From: Mermis nigrescens | Taxonomy: Eukaryota > Nematoda > Enoplea > Mermithida > Mermithidae | Direction: 5' to 3' | DNA: 64,000 nt | NCBI GenBank assembly: GCA_036768485.1 | Contig: JAVLUZ010000271.1 | Location: forward strand, 3,206,309 to 3,270,308 | Part shown: piece after piece, positions 46,483-56,870 of the stretch | Position numbering within the stretch: the first letter of the stretch is position 1 | Layout: the number at the start of each line of letters is the position of its first letter | Program-made: the position numbers and the translations under genes | The notes under the pieces: generated by a model | Told to the model about the DNA's origin: nothing | Seen by the model: the letters and a program-made list of their open reading frames with translations, nothing else | The model's database searches: none

Positions 46483-47128
46483 ATTAGCAAGTGGTTATAT
46501 AGCCACGGTCTTAAGCAGCCGTGTTTATTATCCCTTAACCGAGTGCTTACTGATATGAAGCGGGTTTCTAACTGTGATAAAGCATAAGAGTTTGACAGGG
46601 ACCGTAGGGAAGCGTGTTCGTTAAGCGGGAGTGTCTACTATCCGGGTCTATATTGACGAGGTTCGACTGTAGGTATCAAAATAGAATTTTGAGGGTCAAC
46701 AGTAATCTGTGGGAGGAGGGTGCATGCCACCCTCCCCCGCCAATGTGTAGTCAGCACGATAGAACCGTAAATTTAAGAGGACAAATGATACAATACATTT
46801 GAGTAGGCGAAATTCAGTTTCAATACATTCACGTAATAATTAAATTCAAAAGAGTTCAGAATAGTGATCAAACGGGGCCCTGGCTATCCCCGGTCATTTT
46901 CGGCCATTTTGAGCCTCCCCCAGCCCTGACCGGGGCAAGTCTCAAAAGTGACCGGGGGCCGGGGAATATTTACTTCAATCACCAGAAACTTTACACAGAC
47001 AATGTTGAATAGATGTAGCCTCTTAGTGTAATGTAAAATTTTAATTACACCACTTTCAGATATTCAGGCTAAGAACTTTTTGAACGCCCCTCGTATGTAC
47101 GATACAGAAAGAGTAATAAATCACTTAC
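46483..47128. other. Below akirin exon 4; final exon not found
   Basis: Expected to contain or precede the akirin 3' mini-exon, but no acceptor followed by codons for a Tyr-Leu/Val-Ser stop could be placed. 46873-46966 is a GC-rich imperfect palindrome (CCCCGGTCA/TGACCGGGG). Confidence 0.3.
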
Positions 47129-47200
47129 ATGACATGGATGTTTCATCGAACCTGCGATGTATCTGATCATATGTGAAACGCACAAAAGTGTCGTATTGTT
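47129..47200 (-). CDS. akirin: Akirin exon 4
   Basis: Encodes EQYDTFVRFTYDQIHRRFDE then TSMS, the most conserved part of akirin. The acceptor is tttcag. The donor gtaagtg follows one base of the next codon. Without splicing the frame would end Cys-Lys-stop, which does not fit the invariant family C-terminus. Confidence 0.93.
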
Positions 47201-47235
47201 CTGAAAAGAAATGACTAGGTATACTATCTAGCAGT

Positions 47236-47426
47236 CATTTGTGGTCGGGATCCCGACCCAAAGTTGGTTGCCCTCCATCCCCACCCAAAGCCAGAAAATT
47301 TTCGACCCACTTCGAATTTGAAAAGGATGAATTTTTTGGGCGATTTTGACCAAAAATTTAAGTCGCAACCCTCAAAATGGCTGGGGCGGGGACTTCCACC
47401 TAAAATTTTTAGCCGTTGCATGTATG
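47236..47426 (-). mobile_element. TGTAACGG-family element, degenerate, 3' flank of akirin exon 4 acceptor
   Basis: The G/C-rich arms GATCCCGACCCAAAG and GGGACTTCCACC plus a right end AGCCGTTGCATGTATG identify the family. The duplication is not clear. Confidence 0.6.
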
Positions 47427-47813
47427 ACAGTATACATACATATATGTACGCGAGCTAGCGTCTGAAGTTGGTAATCCCGAAAATTCTGATTTTGCTTATA
47501 ATTTAATGGAATTGAAAACTTTTTTCATTCACTGAAAAGTAAGTTAAAGTAGAAAAAAGATGCGAAAATTACGGAGGTAAAATTGACTTAAAACTCATAT
47601 ACTCGCCTGATTAATCATGGTAGTTTGCAGGGCTCGAGAAAAATTTAAATAGTGCAGAAACATGCAAATACGGAAATAAATCAATGCCATGCATGTTCGC
47701 TATTTCACTTTAAGATAATAAAACTTTCAAAAATAAAAATGCGCTCTACATATAACTCAAGTGAATTAAGCCACGCATTTTAATATGCCCAGAAATAAGC
47801 CAATAGTCGCCTC

Positions 47814-48227
47814 CATAGCATGATCTTGGGGGGTTTGGGGGGTTTTCACCCCCGCAGAATCATTTTTCACCCCCCGGAAAAAATATTTCACCCCCCCCCC
47901 AGAATTGGCGATTTTTCGAAAGTCTCCCAAACTTACCTGAAAATTGGTAGAAAAAGTGTCTTTTTAAGGGTTTTTGGCTATCTATTTGCTCAAAATCGCC
48001 AAATTTTCGGCGCTTCGCGCCATATATTCATGTTTTAAGCGATATATTGGTCAATTTATTCGACTTTTTTCAAAATTTTTTTCATGATTTCATGCTCTAG
48101 AAAGATAGAGTATCGTCAGAAACGCTAAAAAAACGATGTTTTCTAACGCGTACCGGCCATTTTTGGGCCCAAAAGAGGCACTTTAGGTTTTCACCCCCCC
48201 CCAGAATTTTCAAAGTGTGCATGTATG
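47814..48227 (+). mobile_element. CTTGGGGG-family element, perfect 8-bp duplication
   Basis: 414 bases from CATAGCATGATCTTGGGG to GTGCATGTATG, flanked by GTCGCCTC at 47806-47813 and 48228-48235. Contains TTTTCGGCGCTTCGCGCCAT at about 48005. It lies in akirin intron 3. Confidence 0.93.
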
Positions 48228-48243
48228 GTCGCCTCTCATTCTA

Positions 48244-48744
48244 CAGGGTGGCCCGTAAAAAAGGCTGCATTCCGATGTTACAGGTCAACTTCGGCTGATA
48301 TAAATAAAATTAGATTGATAAAAAATCTCTTCTTTTAATCTGTGTCAAAAATTTTGGTCAGCAGCCAATGATTCGGGTGTTGTTACGATTTGTTTACATC
48401 CTACCCTGATATTGTCTAAATGCCGAGAGTATATTCGGTCCTGTCATAAGTTTGCTCCATGTTTTGACGATATTTTGAAGCATTTACACCTAGTACGGCA
48501 CGTATGTATCTACTCTAGGGGTATAAACAATAGGCTAATAAAATTTTTTTGTTGCTCCTATTGTCAAACAAGGATACCAATATACTAAGTAATGTGATAC
48601 AATGCAGAAACTCTGGGATTAAAACATATCAAAAAGAGGTATAAATCGCCCTGGCGCCCAGACCGCTGGCACTTGGCCAAATTTTTTTATGTCAGTCAAA
48701 CAAAGATATAATACATCGAGTGTAGCCTTTTTTGGACCACCCTG
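48244..48744 (+). mobile_element. TA-flanked inverted-repeat element (same family as 20184-20763)
   Basis: 501 bases from CAGGGTGGCCCGTAAAAAAG to TTTTTTGGACCACCCTG with TA on both sides. It lies in akirin intron 3, sixteen bases after the previous element. No transposase frame. Confidence 0.85.
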
Positions 48745-48912
48745 TAAATACCAAATAAAGGTTATTGCGAATACAAACGCCTTGAAGTGTTTTTTCAGTA
48801 ATTTTTTAACTCAGCCACAGACAAAATTTAAATCGGGCTTCTTTTCTTAATCAAGCTTTTGTGCAGGACACTTTTAAATGTTACGAATTGTTAACTACAC
48901 GTGTTTCTTCGC

Positions 48913-49294
48913 CATACATGATCTTGGAGGGTTCAACTTTCAGAAATTTTTCCATCCCCCCCACAACTCGCGATTTTTCAAAAGTTTCCAAAAATTTGCT
49001 AAAAATTCGTAGAAGAGGTGCTTTTTTAGCGTTTTAGCTATCTATTAGCTCAAAGTGTCAGATTTGTGGCGATTCGCGCCATATACTCATGTTTTGACTA
49101 TATTCTGCTCAATTTATTCAACTTTTTTGATTTTTTTGGGAATTTTTTGTTTTTATGCTCTTGAAAGATATAGCATCGTCAGAAACCCCGAAAAACAGTG
49201 TTTTTGACGCGTGCCCACCATTTTTGGGCCCTAGAAAGGCAATTTAAAATTTGACCCCCACCCCCCTCCCCAATTTCCATGCTGTGCATGTCTG
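48913..49294 (+). mobile_element. CTTGGGGG-family element abutting the akirin exon 3 donor
   Basis: 382 bases from CATACATGATCTTGGAGG to GTGCATGTCTG. Flanks TTCTTCGC (48905-48912) and TTCCTCAC (49295-49302) agree at 6 of 8. On the minus strand the right copy reads GTGAGGAA, which is the splice donor of akirin exon 3. Confidence 0.87.
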
Positions 49295-49302
49295 TTCCTC
49301 AC

Positions 49303-49390
49303 CAGATAATTTAGCGTTCAGCATCTTATCATATTCGACGGTTAACCGCTGCTCCTGCTCTTTGAGCAAACGATCACAAATCTGATGCAC
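49303..49390 (-). CDS. akirin: Akirin exon 3
   Basis: Encodes VHQICDRLLKEQEQRLTVEY then DKMLNAKLS, matching the family's ICERLLKERE..IREEYD..L..KLAEQYD. The acceptor is acattcag. The donor gtgagg is itself part of the 8-bp target duplication of the mobile element at 48913-49294. One trailing base completes Glu with exon 4. Confidence 0.95.
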
Positions 49391-49575
49391 CTGAATGTGT
49401 TGAAAATAAAACGGAATCAATATGATAGTATATAAGTCGACAGTAAAGAAAAATTTTATTTAAGGGTTAAGCAATAAAGCTTAAAAGAATAGCTTCCAAA
49501 TTAAAGCAATGAAAAAGAAAGTTATAAATACTGTAAAAAGTTATGTAGAATGGTCGAGAGAACAACGGAAACAAG

Positions 49576-49930
49576 CATATATGATCCTGGGGCTTGAGGG
49601 TTTTCACCCCCCATTTTTATACCCCCTGAATTCGCGATTTTTTGAACGTTTCCAAAAGATTTCCTGAAAATTTGCAGGAAAAGTGCATTTTAAGCGTTTT
49701 TAGCCATCTTTTTGCTCAAAAGTTTCGGCGTTTCGCGCCATATACTCATGATTTGACTATATTTTGTTCAATTCATGACTTTTTTGACTTTTTCGGAATT
49801 TTGTTTTTGTTTTTATGCTCTAGGAGACAGAGCTTGACAGAAAACCCGAAAAACTATGTTTTTCACGCTAGAACTCAAAAAGGCACTTCAAAATTTCAGC
49901 CTCCCCCCATACCCATGCTGTGCATGTCTA
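49576..49930 (+). mobile_element. CTTGGGGG-family element, perfect 8-bp duplication
   Basis: 355 bases from CATATATGATCCTGGGG to GTGCATGTCTA, flanked by GAAACAAG at 49568-49575 and 49931-49938. It lies in akirin intron 2. Confidence 0.92.
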
Positions 49931-50122
49931 GAAACAAGAGAAGGATTTACTCAGAAAAGTTGTCAAAAAAGGCTAACGGATAGCACATAAATATATAAAA
50001 GCAAAGGATTTGTAATCAAATACTGATCAACCCTCATTCTAATGCTATTGTAAACATAAATAATTGCTGATAAGAAAATAACTACGTATTAGAATCATTG
50101 AGACTAGACCCATACCCGCTTC

Positions 50123-50361
50123 CACACCTAGGCATGGGGAGTTTGGGGGTATGCACGGCACCCCAGAAACCGAATTCCCCCATAATTCAATTTTTGAAAA
50201 TGTTTTTGTTTTTTCGCAATTTTCTGATGCCAATGGATACTTCTCGATGAAAAACGTTGAAAATTGTATTATTTCGCCATACCACCATTTTAAAGACCAT
50301 TTAGTTGACCTTTGAAAAAAATCTTGCACCCTCCCCAGAATTTTGGTGCTGCTCACGTATG
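50123..50361 (+). mobile_element. TGGGCAGC-family element
   Basis: 239 bases from CACACCTAGGCATGGGG to GGTGCTGCTCACGTATG. Flanks CCCGCTTC and CTCGCCTC agree at 6 of 8. It lies in akirin intron 2. Confidence 0.78.
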
Positions 50362-50471
50362 CTCGCCTCCCCTCTCCCCCACCCAAATTGAAATATAAAA
50401 ACGATATATCTTCTTAACCCTGTTTGACTTTTAGCAAAAAATCGCCAAAACTTTCGGCACCTCAAGCCGAC

Positions 50472-50812
50472 CATGCATGATCTGGGGGTTTGGGGGTTCC
50501 ACTCTTAGTAACCAGCGGGGGTTTCCACTTCTGAGTGTACAAACCCCCAAACCCCCACGCACATATGTGCTCCCCAGAAAGATTTTCACCCCCTCCCCGC
50601 GCAAAAATTTTTTCACCTCATTTTTCGAAAGTTTTCGGAAATTTTCGAAAAAATTCGTGGAATACTTGCTTTTTTAAGTGTCTTTAGCTATCGATTTGCT
50701 CAAAAGTGTAAAATTGTTGGCACTTCGCGCCAAATACTCACGTTTTGACTACATTTTGTTTCAGTTCTGTTAAAAATATAATTATTTGAAAATTTTTAAA
50801 TTTTCGACTCCC
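50472..50812 (+). mobile_element. CTTGGGGG-family element, rearranged
   Basis: CATGCATGATCTGGGGGTTT start, then a fold-back of the G-rich end (CCCCCAAACCCCCACGC) before the usual AAAGATTTTCACCCCC body and GGCACTTCGCGCC. It lies in akirin intron 2. Confidence 0.6.
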
Positions 50813-50917
50813 TCTCCATATAAAATCATGGATATGGGCCTGCCCTTAAGTCAACCTTATCATAAACAACCTCTTCATTGACTAACCAACCAACCTCAAC
50901 AGAAGGGGTTCCGGTAC

Positions 50918-51112
50918 CCACAGAACCAAATTTCATTCCTCAGGTATGCCCCCAAAGTCAAAAAATTTTTGACCCCCCCCTTTGGGAAAATATTTATTTT
51001 TAGCCGTTTTTAAGCGTTTTTTGGGCGTTCTGGCCAAAAATAGGTCTTCTACTCCTCCACTCCTAAAAATGGCCGGGACCTCCTCCCAAAATACTGAGCC
51101 GTTACATGTATG
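50918..51112 (+). mobile_element. TGTAACGG-family element next to the akirin exon 2 donor
   Basis: The body TTTTTGACCCCCCCCTTTG, GCCGTTTTTAAGCGTTTTTT and right end GAGCCGTTACATGTATG are typical. The left terminus is degenerate. It ends 23 bases from the exon 2 donor. Confidence 0.7.
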
Positions 51113-51135
51113 CCTACAGTAAACTGACAAATAAC

Positions 51136-51389
51136 CTGTTCAAAAGTAAATAACGGGGCGTCGCGCGCTACAGGCAGAGCCGTCTTCTGAAAAGCGTCGC
51201 GCGGCGGCGACGAACAACAGTCGTCTATGTCTGACGCCGTCGTCGTTCCGCCGCCACTGACGCCGCGTTCCGAGTCCGACGCTTCCGAATTGGACGAAGG
51301 CGACGAGTTTCCATCGGCGGCGGATGCAGCGGCGCGTCGGCGACGCAACGACGATCGCATTCTGCGACGTAAAAGCGCGTACAACTCAT
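51136..51389 (-). CDS. akirin: Akirin exon 2
   Basis: Follows a pyrimidine-rich acceptor (ttttctttcag). Encodes ELYALLRRRMRSSLRRRR (equivalent to the basic helix after SRLTTEQ), a variable Ser/Gly/Thr-rich stretch, then APLFTFEQ, the conserved entry to the C-terminal helix. The donor after CAG is gttatt. It is much more GC-rich than its surroundings. Confidence 0.9.
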
Positions 51390-51442
51390 CTGAAAGAAAA
51401 ATAACCGGAATTCACTTCCTAATAGCAATATCCTGCCACCAT

Positions 51443-51624
51443 CATTGCAGAGTTTAGGGGGTTTCACTTCACCCCCGATCCAGAATTCGCGATATGCTCT
51501 AGAAAAATAAAGCATCGTCAGAAACGCCGAAAAACGACGTTTTTTGACAAGTATCCACTATTTTTGAGCCTAAAAAGGCACCTTAAAACTTCATCCCCCA
51601 GAATTCCCATACTGTGCATGTCTG
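51443..51624 (+). mobile_element. Internally deleted CTTGGGGG-family element
   Basis: 182 bases from CATTGCAGAGTTTAGGGGG to GTGCATGTCTG. Flanks GCCACCAT (51435-51442) and GCTACCAT (51625-51632) agree at 7 of 8. It lies in akirin intron 1, starting 54 bases from exon 2. Confidence 0.82.
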
Positions 51625-52006
51625 GCTACCATATGTACACGCTTCTCACGGGAATTCTCAGAAGCTAGAGCCAAAACTTTTTCAAAGCCTTCTCTAAGCT
51701 CAAACACTGTTAATACGCGTCAAAAACATGATTTTTAGCGTGTTTGACTTTCTTCCTAGACGATAAAAATATAAGAAATTACCAGGAAAATTTTTAATAA
51801 AATTCAATAAAATACATATCTATACATATATGTAGTCAAAAATGGCACTTTGTTATTAATAGATCGCTGAAAAAGCATTGAAACAGAGCATTTATCATTT
51901 TTTGCATTGTTCGACATTTTTCACAATTTTTTAGAAAATTGCGAATTCTGAGAAAACGATATAAAATCAGCTCTGTGCTGAATTTATATTAAGGAGTAGG
52001 ACTCAT

Positions 52007-52226
52007 CAGTAGACAAACGCGAGTTATTTGCAGCTGCATCAAAAATGGTAACTTGACGATCAACGGCTGGATGACCTGCTTGTTGCGACATTGCGAAACC
52101 AGATGCAGCGGGCTGATAAGGCGAATGATGACACACGTTTGAAGTACGCTGACGTTTGATGCAATGATCCGGGCTGTGCAAGCCATCTATGTCCATCGAA
52201 CGTTTCAAAGCAACACCGCACGCCAT
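52007..52226 (-). CDS. akirin: Akirin exon 1
   Basis: Starts at the ATG complementary to 52224-52226 with MACGVALKRSMDIDGLHSPD and the basic cluster IKRQR. It ends in NNSRLSTD, equivalent to the family's SRLTTEQ. The frame continues to a stop near 51984, so it must be spliced. The exact end is uncertain: the hexamer ATGAGT lies at both the end of this exon and the start of exon 2. The placement that keeps the protein frame joins ACTG to ATGAGT. Confidence 0.85.
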
Positions 52227-52696
52227 ATTGCGGTGAAAATTGTTATTAAACTAATTGCTGAATAAAATAGAAATATCACTATCGCATCATCGTCTAGCGG
52301 TTTATGAAACGGGAGACTAACGAAGGATTGAATAAAACGAGTTTCATTCTCGAGTTTCACAGCACCTCGTCAATTTATTAAGTATCTAATTTTTATACAT
52401 AGGTAATGAAAAAGCTAATGAAATTGAAATGTTTGCTAGTATTGCCATTCGGTCAAGTAGCAGGCTAAAGTGTGGGCCTAATGAAGGGCGGCGGCCACCT
52501 CCACGTAAATCCGCTCGCGTTTAGCGCTTTGTACCATTTCAGTTTTTGGACAATTTCTCATCGAAAAAGTCGCTTACTCGAAAACGGTAAAAATATCAAA
52601 ATTTTCCAGGCGCTCCTATACAAAGTGAGCACGTAAAAAAACAGGTTCTACACATATGTTAACGCATTATGCAGTATGCATGCTTATTTATACATA

Positions 52697-53688
52697 CAGT
52701 GCCGCTCAAAAGTCCAGCCTCCCTAGTGCACAATAACGTTTTCTTAACTGTTTCTTTGTTTGCTTAGCGTTGGTTTAGAGTAAATTTTGCACAAAATATT
52801 TTTGTAGTTCCTGTGTAAACTGCATATGAGAAATCTAACTGTGACATTTATTTTGGCTCTAAGACTACTCTGATTTTAGTAAAAATTATTATAGGAAAGT
52901 GTCTTTAACAAAATGAGCCGAAATAGGGGCTCTTGTTCAACAGAACAAAACTATCGAAAAAAGAGATGGCATGACGATTGAGTGTTGATCCTAAATCTGT
53001 AAGGAATGATATTGAAAAATTTGAAAGCGAGGTTGGTGCTCCTAGCTGTTTTATGGACGCTCAGAGGCCCAGTAGACCGAGAAAATTGAACAACTGTTCT
53101 GAAAAGCGACTGGTGCATCTTGTTGAGCAAGATCATCCAAAATCAGCAATCACATTATATACAAGATGAATTATCGGTTGGCGTTGGACCATAAGTTTAC
53201 ACTTCGAAAATAGAATGAACATTGAAAAAACATGAATTTATTGGGCGGGTAGCTATCTCTAAGATTAACATGGAAAAACGGTTAAATTTTGCACGAGCTC
53301 ATTTGCATTGGCGAATGAAGGTTGAGCTACGTACAGTCCTCTTTACTGATGAAATCAAAATTATTTCTCCAAAAAATCGCGCATTCGTTTGGCATTGAGC
53401 CGGTAAAAGTACAACCTGAAATATTTGGCTGGTAATGTGAAGCATTATGATGGTATTTAAAACCGAAAAATTGCAGCAACTTGCATTTGCAATGCATGTC
53501 GTCTTCAATGTTGTATTAGCGCAAAAGGCATTCCAACTTGGTTTTAACATTGTCAGCTCCTTGATTAATAATAAACTGTTGATTATACCCCATTATGTAT
53601 AAGCATACCTAAGGATGACAGCACTAAAACACATAAACATATATAGAGCATTTGTTGACAGGGGAGGCTAGACTTTTGAGCAGCACTG
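52697..53688 (+). pseudogene. Decayed Tc1/mariner transposon with broken transposase
   Basis: 992 bases with inverted ends CAGTGCCGCTCAAAAGTCCA and GACTTTTGAGCAGCACTG, flanked by TA. Plus-strand frames still show MSRNRGS, RPRKLNNCSEKRLVHLVEQD (helix-turn-helix region) and NFARAHLHWRMKVELRTVLF followed by TDEIKI. The last corresponds to the family's W..V.FSDE motif, with the first catalytic Asp kept. Stops and frame changes break the gene several times, and the C-terminal part is unrecognisable. It is a fossil about 470 bases upstream of the akirin ATG. Confidence 0.9.
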
Positions 53689-53846
53689 TACATCCGAATT
53701 CATATACTGCATTAAAGAAACGTATTTAACATAAGCTTAATGAGATGCAGAGTTGGGTAACAAGCATATATGCACAGCATGGGAATTCTGGGTGGGTGAA
53801 ATAACAGAGTGTCTTTTTTGCGTCCAAAAATGATAGGATGTACCAT

Positions 53847-54573
53847 CAGTCTTTTTTTGTATTTGGCAAAGATTTTTCCCGATGTACAAAGCCTTTTTGG
53901 GACCGTCTTTGTATATGTACAAAGATTTTCGAGAGGACAAAAATTGCAAAAAAAGGTCTGAAATTCGCAAAATTTTCAACGCTTCGCGCCGAAATGAGTA
54001 ATTGTGTGTTCTATATATCTTTAAAATGGCAGAAATTGCATTTCAAATAGAAAAATGTAGACCATTCTTATTGATTTTTGCCCTTAGAAACCCATAAATT
54101 AGCTAAAATATACTACCAAAAGTCAAACAACTCTGGTTTTACCACTCTAAAATCGCTACTGTACCATATTATAGTACCCAAAAATTTAAGACAAAATGAA
54201 CAAAGATTTTTGGGACGACAAAAACTGTAAAAAGGTGTAAAATTCCGAGAAACTTTCGGCGCTTCGCGCCGAAATGAGTAATTGTTTGTCCATTTCCTTA
54301 ACATAGCAGAATTTGCATTTAGAACGGAAAAATGTCAAAGTTTTTGGCGCTTCGAGCCGTTTTGAGGCAACTTTTAGTAATTTTTGGCGTCAGAAACCCA
54401 GAAATTAGCTAAAATACACTACCTAGGTCGAGTCGAAAGACTGTTTTCGCCACACTGAAATCGCTACTGTACTATATTATAGTATACACAAAAATTTGCA
54501 TGTACAAAACGTACAAAGGCTTTTCGGGACCATCTTTGTACATGTACAAACGGACCTTGTACAAAAAACACTG
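53847..54573 (+). mobile_element. hAT-like non-autonomous element, GTACAAAG family
   Basis: 727 bases from CAGTCTTTTTTTG to CTTGTACAAAAAACACTG. Flanks TGTACCAT and AATACTAT agree at 5 of 8. Contains several GGCGCTTCGCGCC hairpins and GTACAAAG palindromes. Confidence 0.78.
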
Positions 54574-54582
54574 AATACTATG

Positions 54583-55775
54583 CATGCACATAGGATGGGT
54601 GAGGGGGTATAACCCCCTACCTGAAGGGTCGGTCGTACAGGCAGTGTTTTTTTTTGTACTCGGCAAAGATTTTTCCCGATGTACAAAGACTTTTCGGGAC
54701 CGTCTTTGTACATGTACAAAGATTTTTTGGAAGACAAAAATTGCAAAAAAGGTCTAAAATTCGAAAAAATTTCGGCGCTTCGCGCCGAAATGAGTAATTG
54801 TGTGTTCTATATATCTTTATAATGGCAGAAATTGCATTTCAAAAGTAAAAATGTCAAATTTTTCGGCGCTTCGCGCCGTTTTAAGACGATTCTTAGTGAT
54901 TTTTGCCCTTAGAGACCCAGAAATTAGCTAAAACACACTACGAAAAGTCGGAGAACTCTGTTTTTACCACACTAAAATCGCTGCTGTTCCATATTATAGT
55001 AGTATAGTACCCGAAAATTTTGTGTGTACAAAATGTACAAAGATTTTTAGGAAGACAAAAACTGTAAAAAGGTGTAAAATTCCCATAATTTTCGGCGCTT
55101 CGCGCCGAACTGATAAATTATTTGTCCTATATATCTTTAAAATGGCAGAATTTGCATTAAGAATGGAAAAATGTCAACATTTTTCGGCGCTTCGCGCCGT
55201 TTTCAGATAATTGTTAGTAATTTTTGGCGTCAGAAACCCAGAAATTAGCTAAAATACACTACCAAAGATCGAAAACCCTGTTTTACCACACTAAAATCGC
55301 TACTGTACTACATTATAGTACACAAAAATTTGCATGTACAAAATGTACAAAGACTTTTGAGGACCATCTTTGTACATGTACAAACGGACCTTGTACAAAA
55401 AAAAACACTGCGTACAGGTACTTTCCGGCGATTTTTGCTGATGGAACGTTTTTTGCATCATTTTTGAGGTCAAAAGCAGCAAAAACATAAAAATTTTTCC
55501 GGCGCTTCGCGCCAGATCCGTACTTTTAAGTACTTTTTACTCAAAAAGCGCCCAAAATTGATAAATTCTTGCATTTTTTCAGTGTTAAAAGTGATATAAT
55601 GCAGTCAAAATGGACTAAAAATGCTTTTAAAATACGATATAACCACGAAAAAACGTTTTATAGGCTATTTTGACCATTCTAATCGTTAAAACAGCAAAAA
55701 AATCGTGAACGTTAAATTACTGTTTTGGATTTTTAGAATTCCACCCCCTGCCGACCCTGACTTTGTGCACCTATG
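54583..55775 (-). mobile_element. CATAGG-family repeat interrupted by a hAT-like element
   Basis: GCACATAGGATGGGTGAGGG at the left and CCGACCCTGACTTTGTGCAC CTATG at the right are the two ends of one reverse copy of the 46057-46482 family. The element at 54642-55410 splits it exactly, with the sequence GTACAGG continuing across the break. Confidence 0.75.
54642..55410 (+). mobile_element. hAT-like non-autonomous element, perfect 8-bp duplication
   Basis: 769 bases from CAGTGTTTTTTTTTG to ACAAAAAAAAACACTG, flanked by CGTACAGG at 54634-54641 and 55411-55418. The CAGTG...CACTG ends with an 8-bp duplication fit hAT transposons. The interior contains four GGCGCTTCGCGCC-type hairpins and paired GTACAAAGA/TCTTTGTAC palindromes. 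No transposase frame. Confidence 0.93.
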
Positions 55776-55779
55776 GCAG

Positions 55780-56116
55780 GTACGCGTCTAAAATATCGTT
55801 TCTCAACGTTTCTGACGATACTCTATCTTTCTAGAGCATAAAAACAAAAAAATTCGAAAAAAATCAAGAAAGTCGGAACAACTTGAACAATATAGTCAAA
55901 ACATGAGTTTAATGACGCGAAGCGTCGAAAATTTGGCACTTTTGAGCAAACAGATAGCTAAAAACGCTTAAAAAGCATCTTTCCTACAAATTTTTAGACA
56001 ATTTTCGGAAACTTCCAAAAAATCGCCAATCTGGGCTGGGGGGAGTGAGAAAATTTTTGCAGGGGGGATGAAAATTTTCCTGTAGGTGAAAACCCCCAAT
56101 ACCCCCAAGATCATGT
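55780..56116 (-). mobile_element. CTTGGGGG-family element, reverse, truncated
   Basis: The right edge CCCCCAAGATCATGTATG is the family start in reverse. The body has GACGCGAAGCGTCGAAAATT and GAGCAAACAGATAGC. The left terminus was lost at the join with the previous element. Confidence 0.6.
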
Positions 56117-56359
56117 ATGGTAACAAGTCATAGTACAAACAAAACAATAATCTAAAGCACATTGAACCTGGACCCGGCCGGGTCTAACTTTTTCAGACGC
56201 AGACCCAGACTCGGACCCGATGTTGCTGAACATTTTGGGCCCGGACCCGGAACCGACCTTCCCAATATCTTTAACCCGGACCCGAATTTTCAAAAAAGTG
56301 AACCCGTTGCCAACCTAACATGTATGTGTAGTGAATCTTTTTTAACCTAGTACATAGTA

Positions 56360-56870
56360 GAGATGAAAATTCGGGACCCGAAAACCCTACTCGGCTCGAA
56401 AACACGACCCGTGGGTCGGGTCAAGTTCATACAGGGGGTGGTAATATCGCATGTTAAAAGCATTTTTAGTCCATTTTGACTGCATTATATCAATTCAAAC
56501 ACTAAAAAATGCAAAAATTTATCAATTTTGGGCGCTTTTTGAGTGAAAAGTACTTAAGAGTACTAATCTGGCGCGAAGCGCCGGAAAAAGTTAGACGTTT
56601 TTACTGCTTTTGGCCACAAAAATGATGCAAAAATCGTTCCATTAGCTCAAAATCGCTGGAGACCCTTCAAGGGAGTAATACCCCCCTCCCCTTATGTGCA
56701 AGTATGGTCGGGTTGACAGAATGCAGAACTCTTCGGGTCAAGGGTTGAGGGTGCGAGTTGAGAGATTTTTCAGTCGGATTTAAAACTAGATTCTCAGATT
56801 TTAAAATCCCTAATTTTAGCCACAAAAGTGCCTGAAAATGACTCCGTCAAGAATCGCTCACAAAAATAGG
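56360..56870 (+). repeat. GGGTCGGGT repeat with a nested CATAGG-family insertion
   Basis: The reverse copy at about 35780-36065 is uninterrupted through GGGTCGGGTTGACAGAATAC. Here the same site is split by 56428-56706. Flanks GTCAAGTT and GTCGGGTT agree at 6 of 8. The insert runs from CATACAGGGGGTGG to GTGCAAGTATG and includes CTGGCGCGAAGCGCCGG. Confidence 0.7.

Larger units (their letters stand above)
47129..52226 (-). other. akirin: Akirin gene (four exons found, last codons missing)
   Basis: Akirin is a small conserved nuclear protein that links NF-kappaB-type and other transcription factors to SWI/SNF-type chromatin remodelling in innate immunity and development. The four exons give about 211 residues, near the roughly 200 usual for the family. 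The N-terminus MACGVALKRSMDIDG matches the family start MAC.ATLKR..D, and IKRQR is equivalent to the basic nuclear-localisation PKRRR. The C-terminal block PLFTFEQV, ICDRLLKEQEQR and EQYDTFVRFTYDQIHRRF is diagnostic. The invariant end (SYLS or SYVS) is not in exon 4, which stops with one base before a strong gtaagt donor, so a final mini-exon must lie below 47129. The exon 1/2 junction has no GT-AG solution. Confidence 0.93.

Noticed and set aside
47122..47128. Akirin ending in Cys-Lys directly after exon 4
   Set aside because: Requires ignoring a consensus gtaagt donor and losing the invariant family tail.
51227..51457. Plus-strand ORF over akirin exon 2
   Set aside because: Opposite-strand shadow of a GC-rich coding exon. 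The minus-strand frame has splice sites and family conservation.
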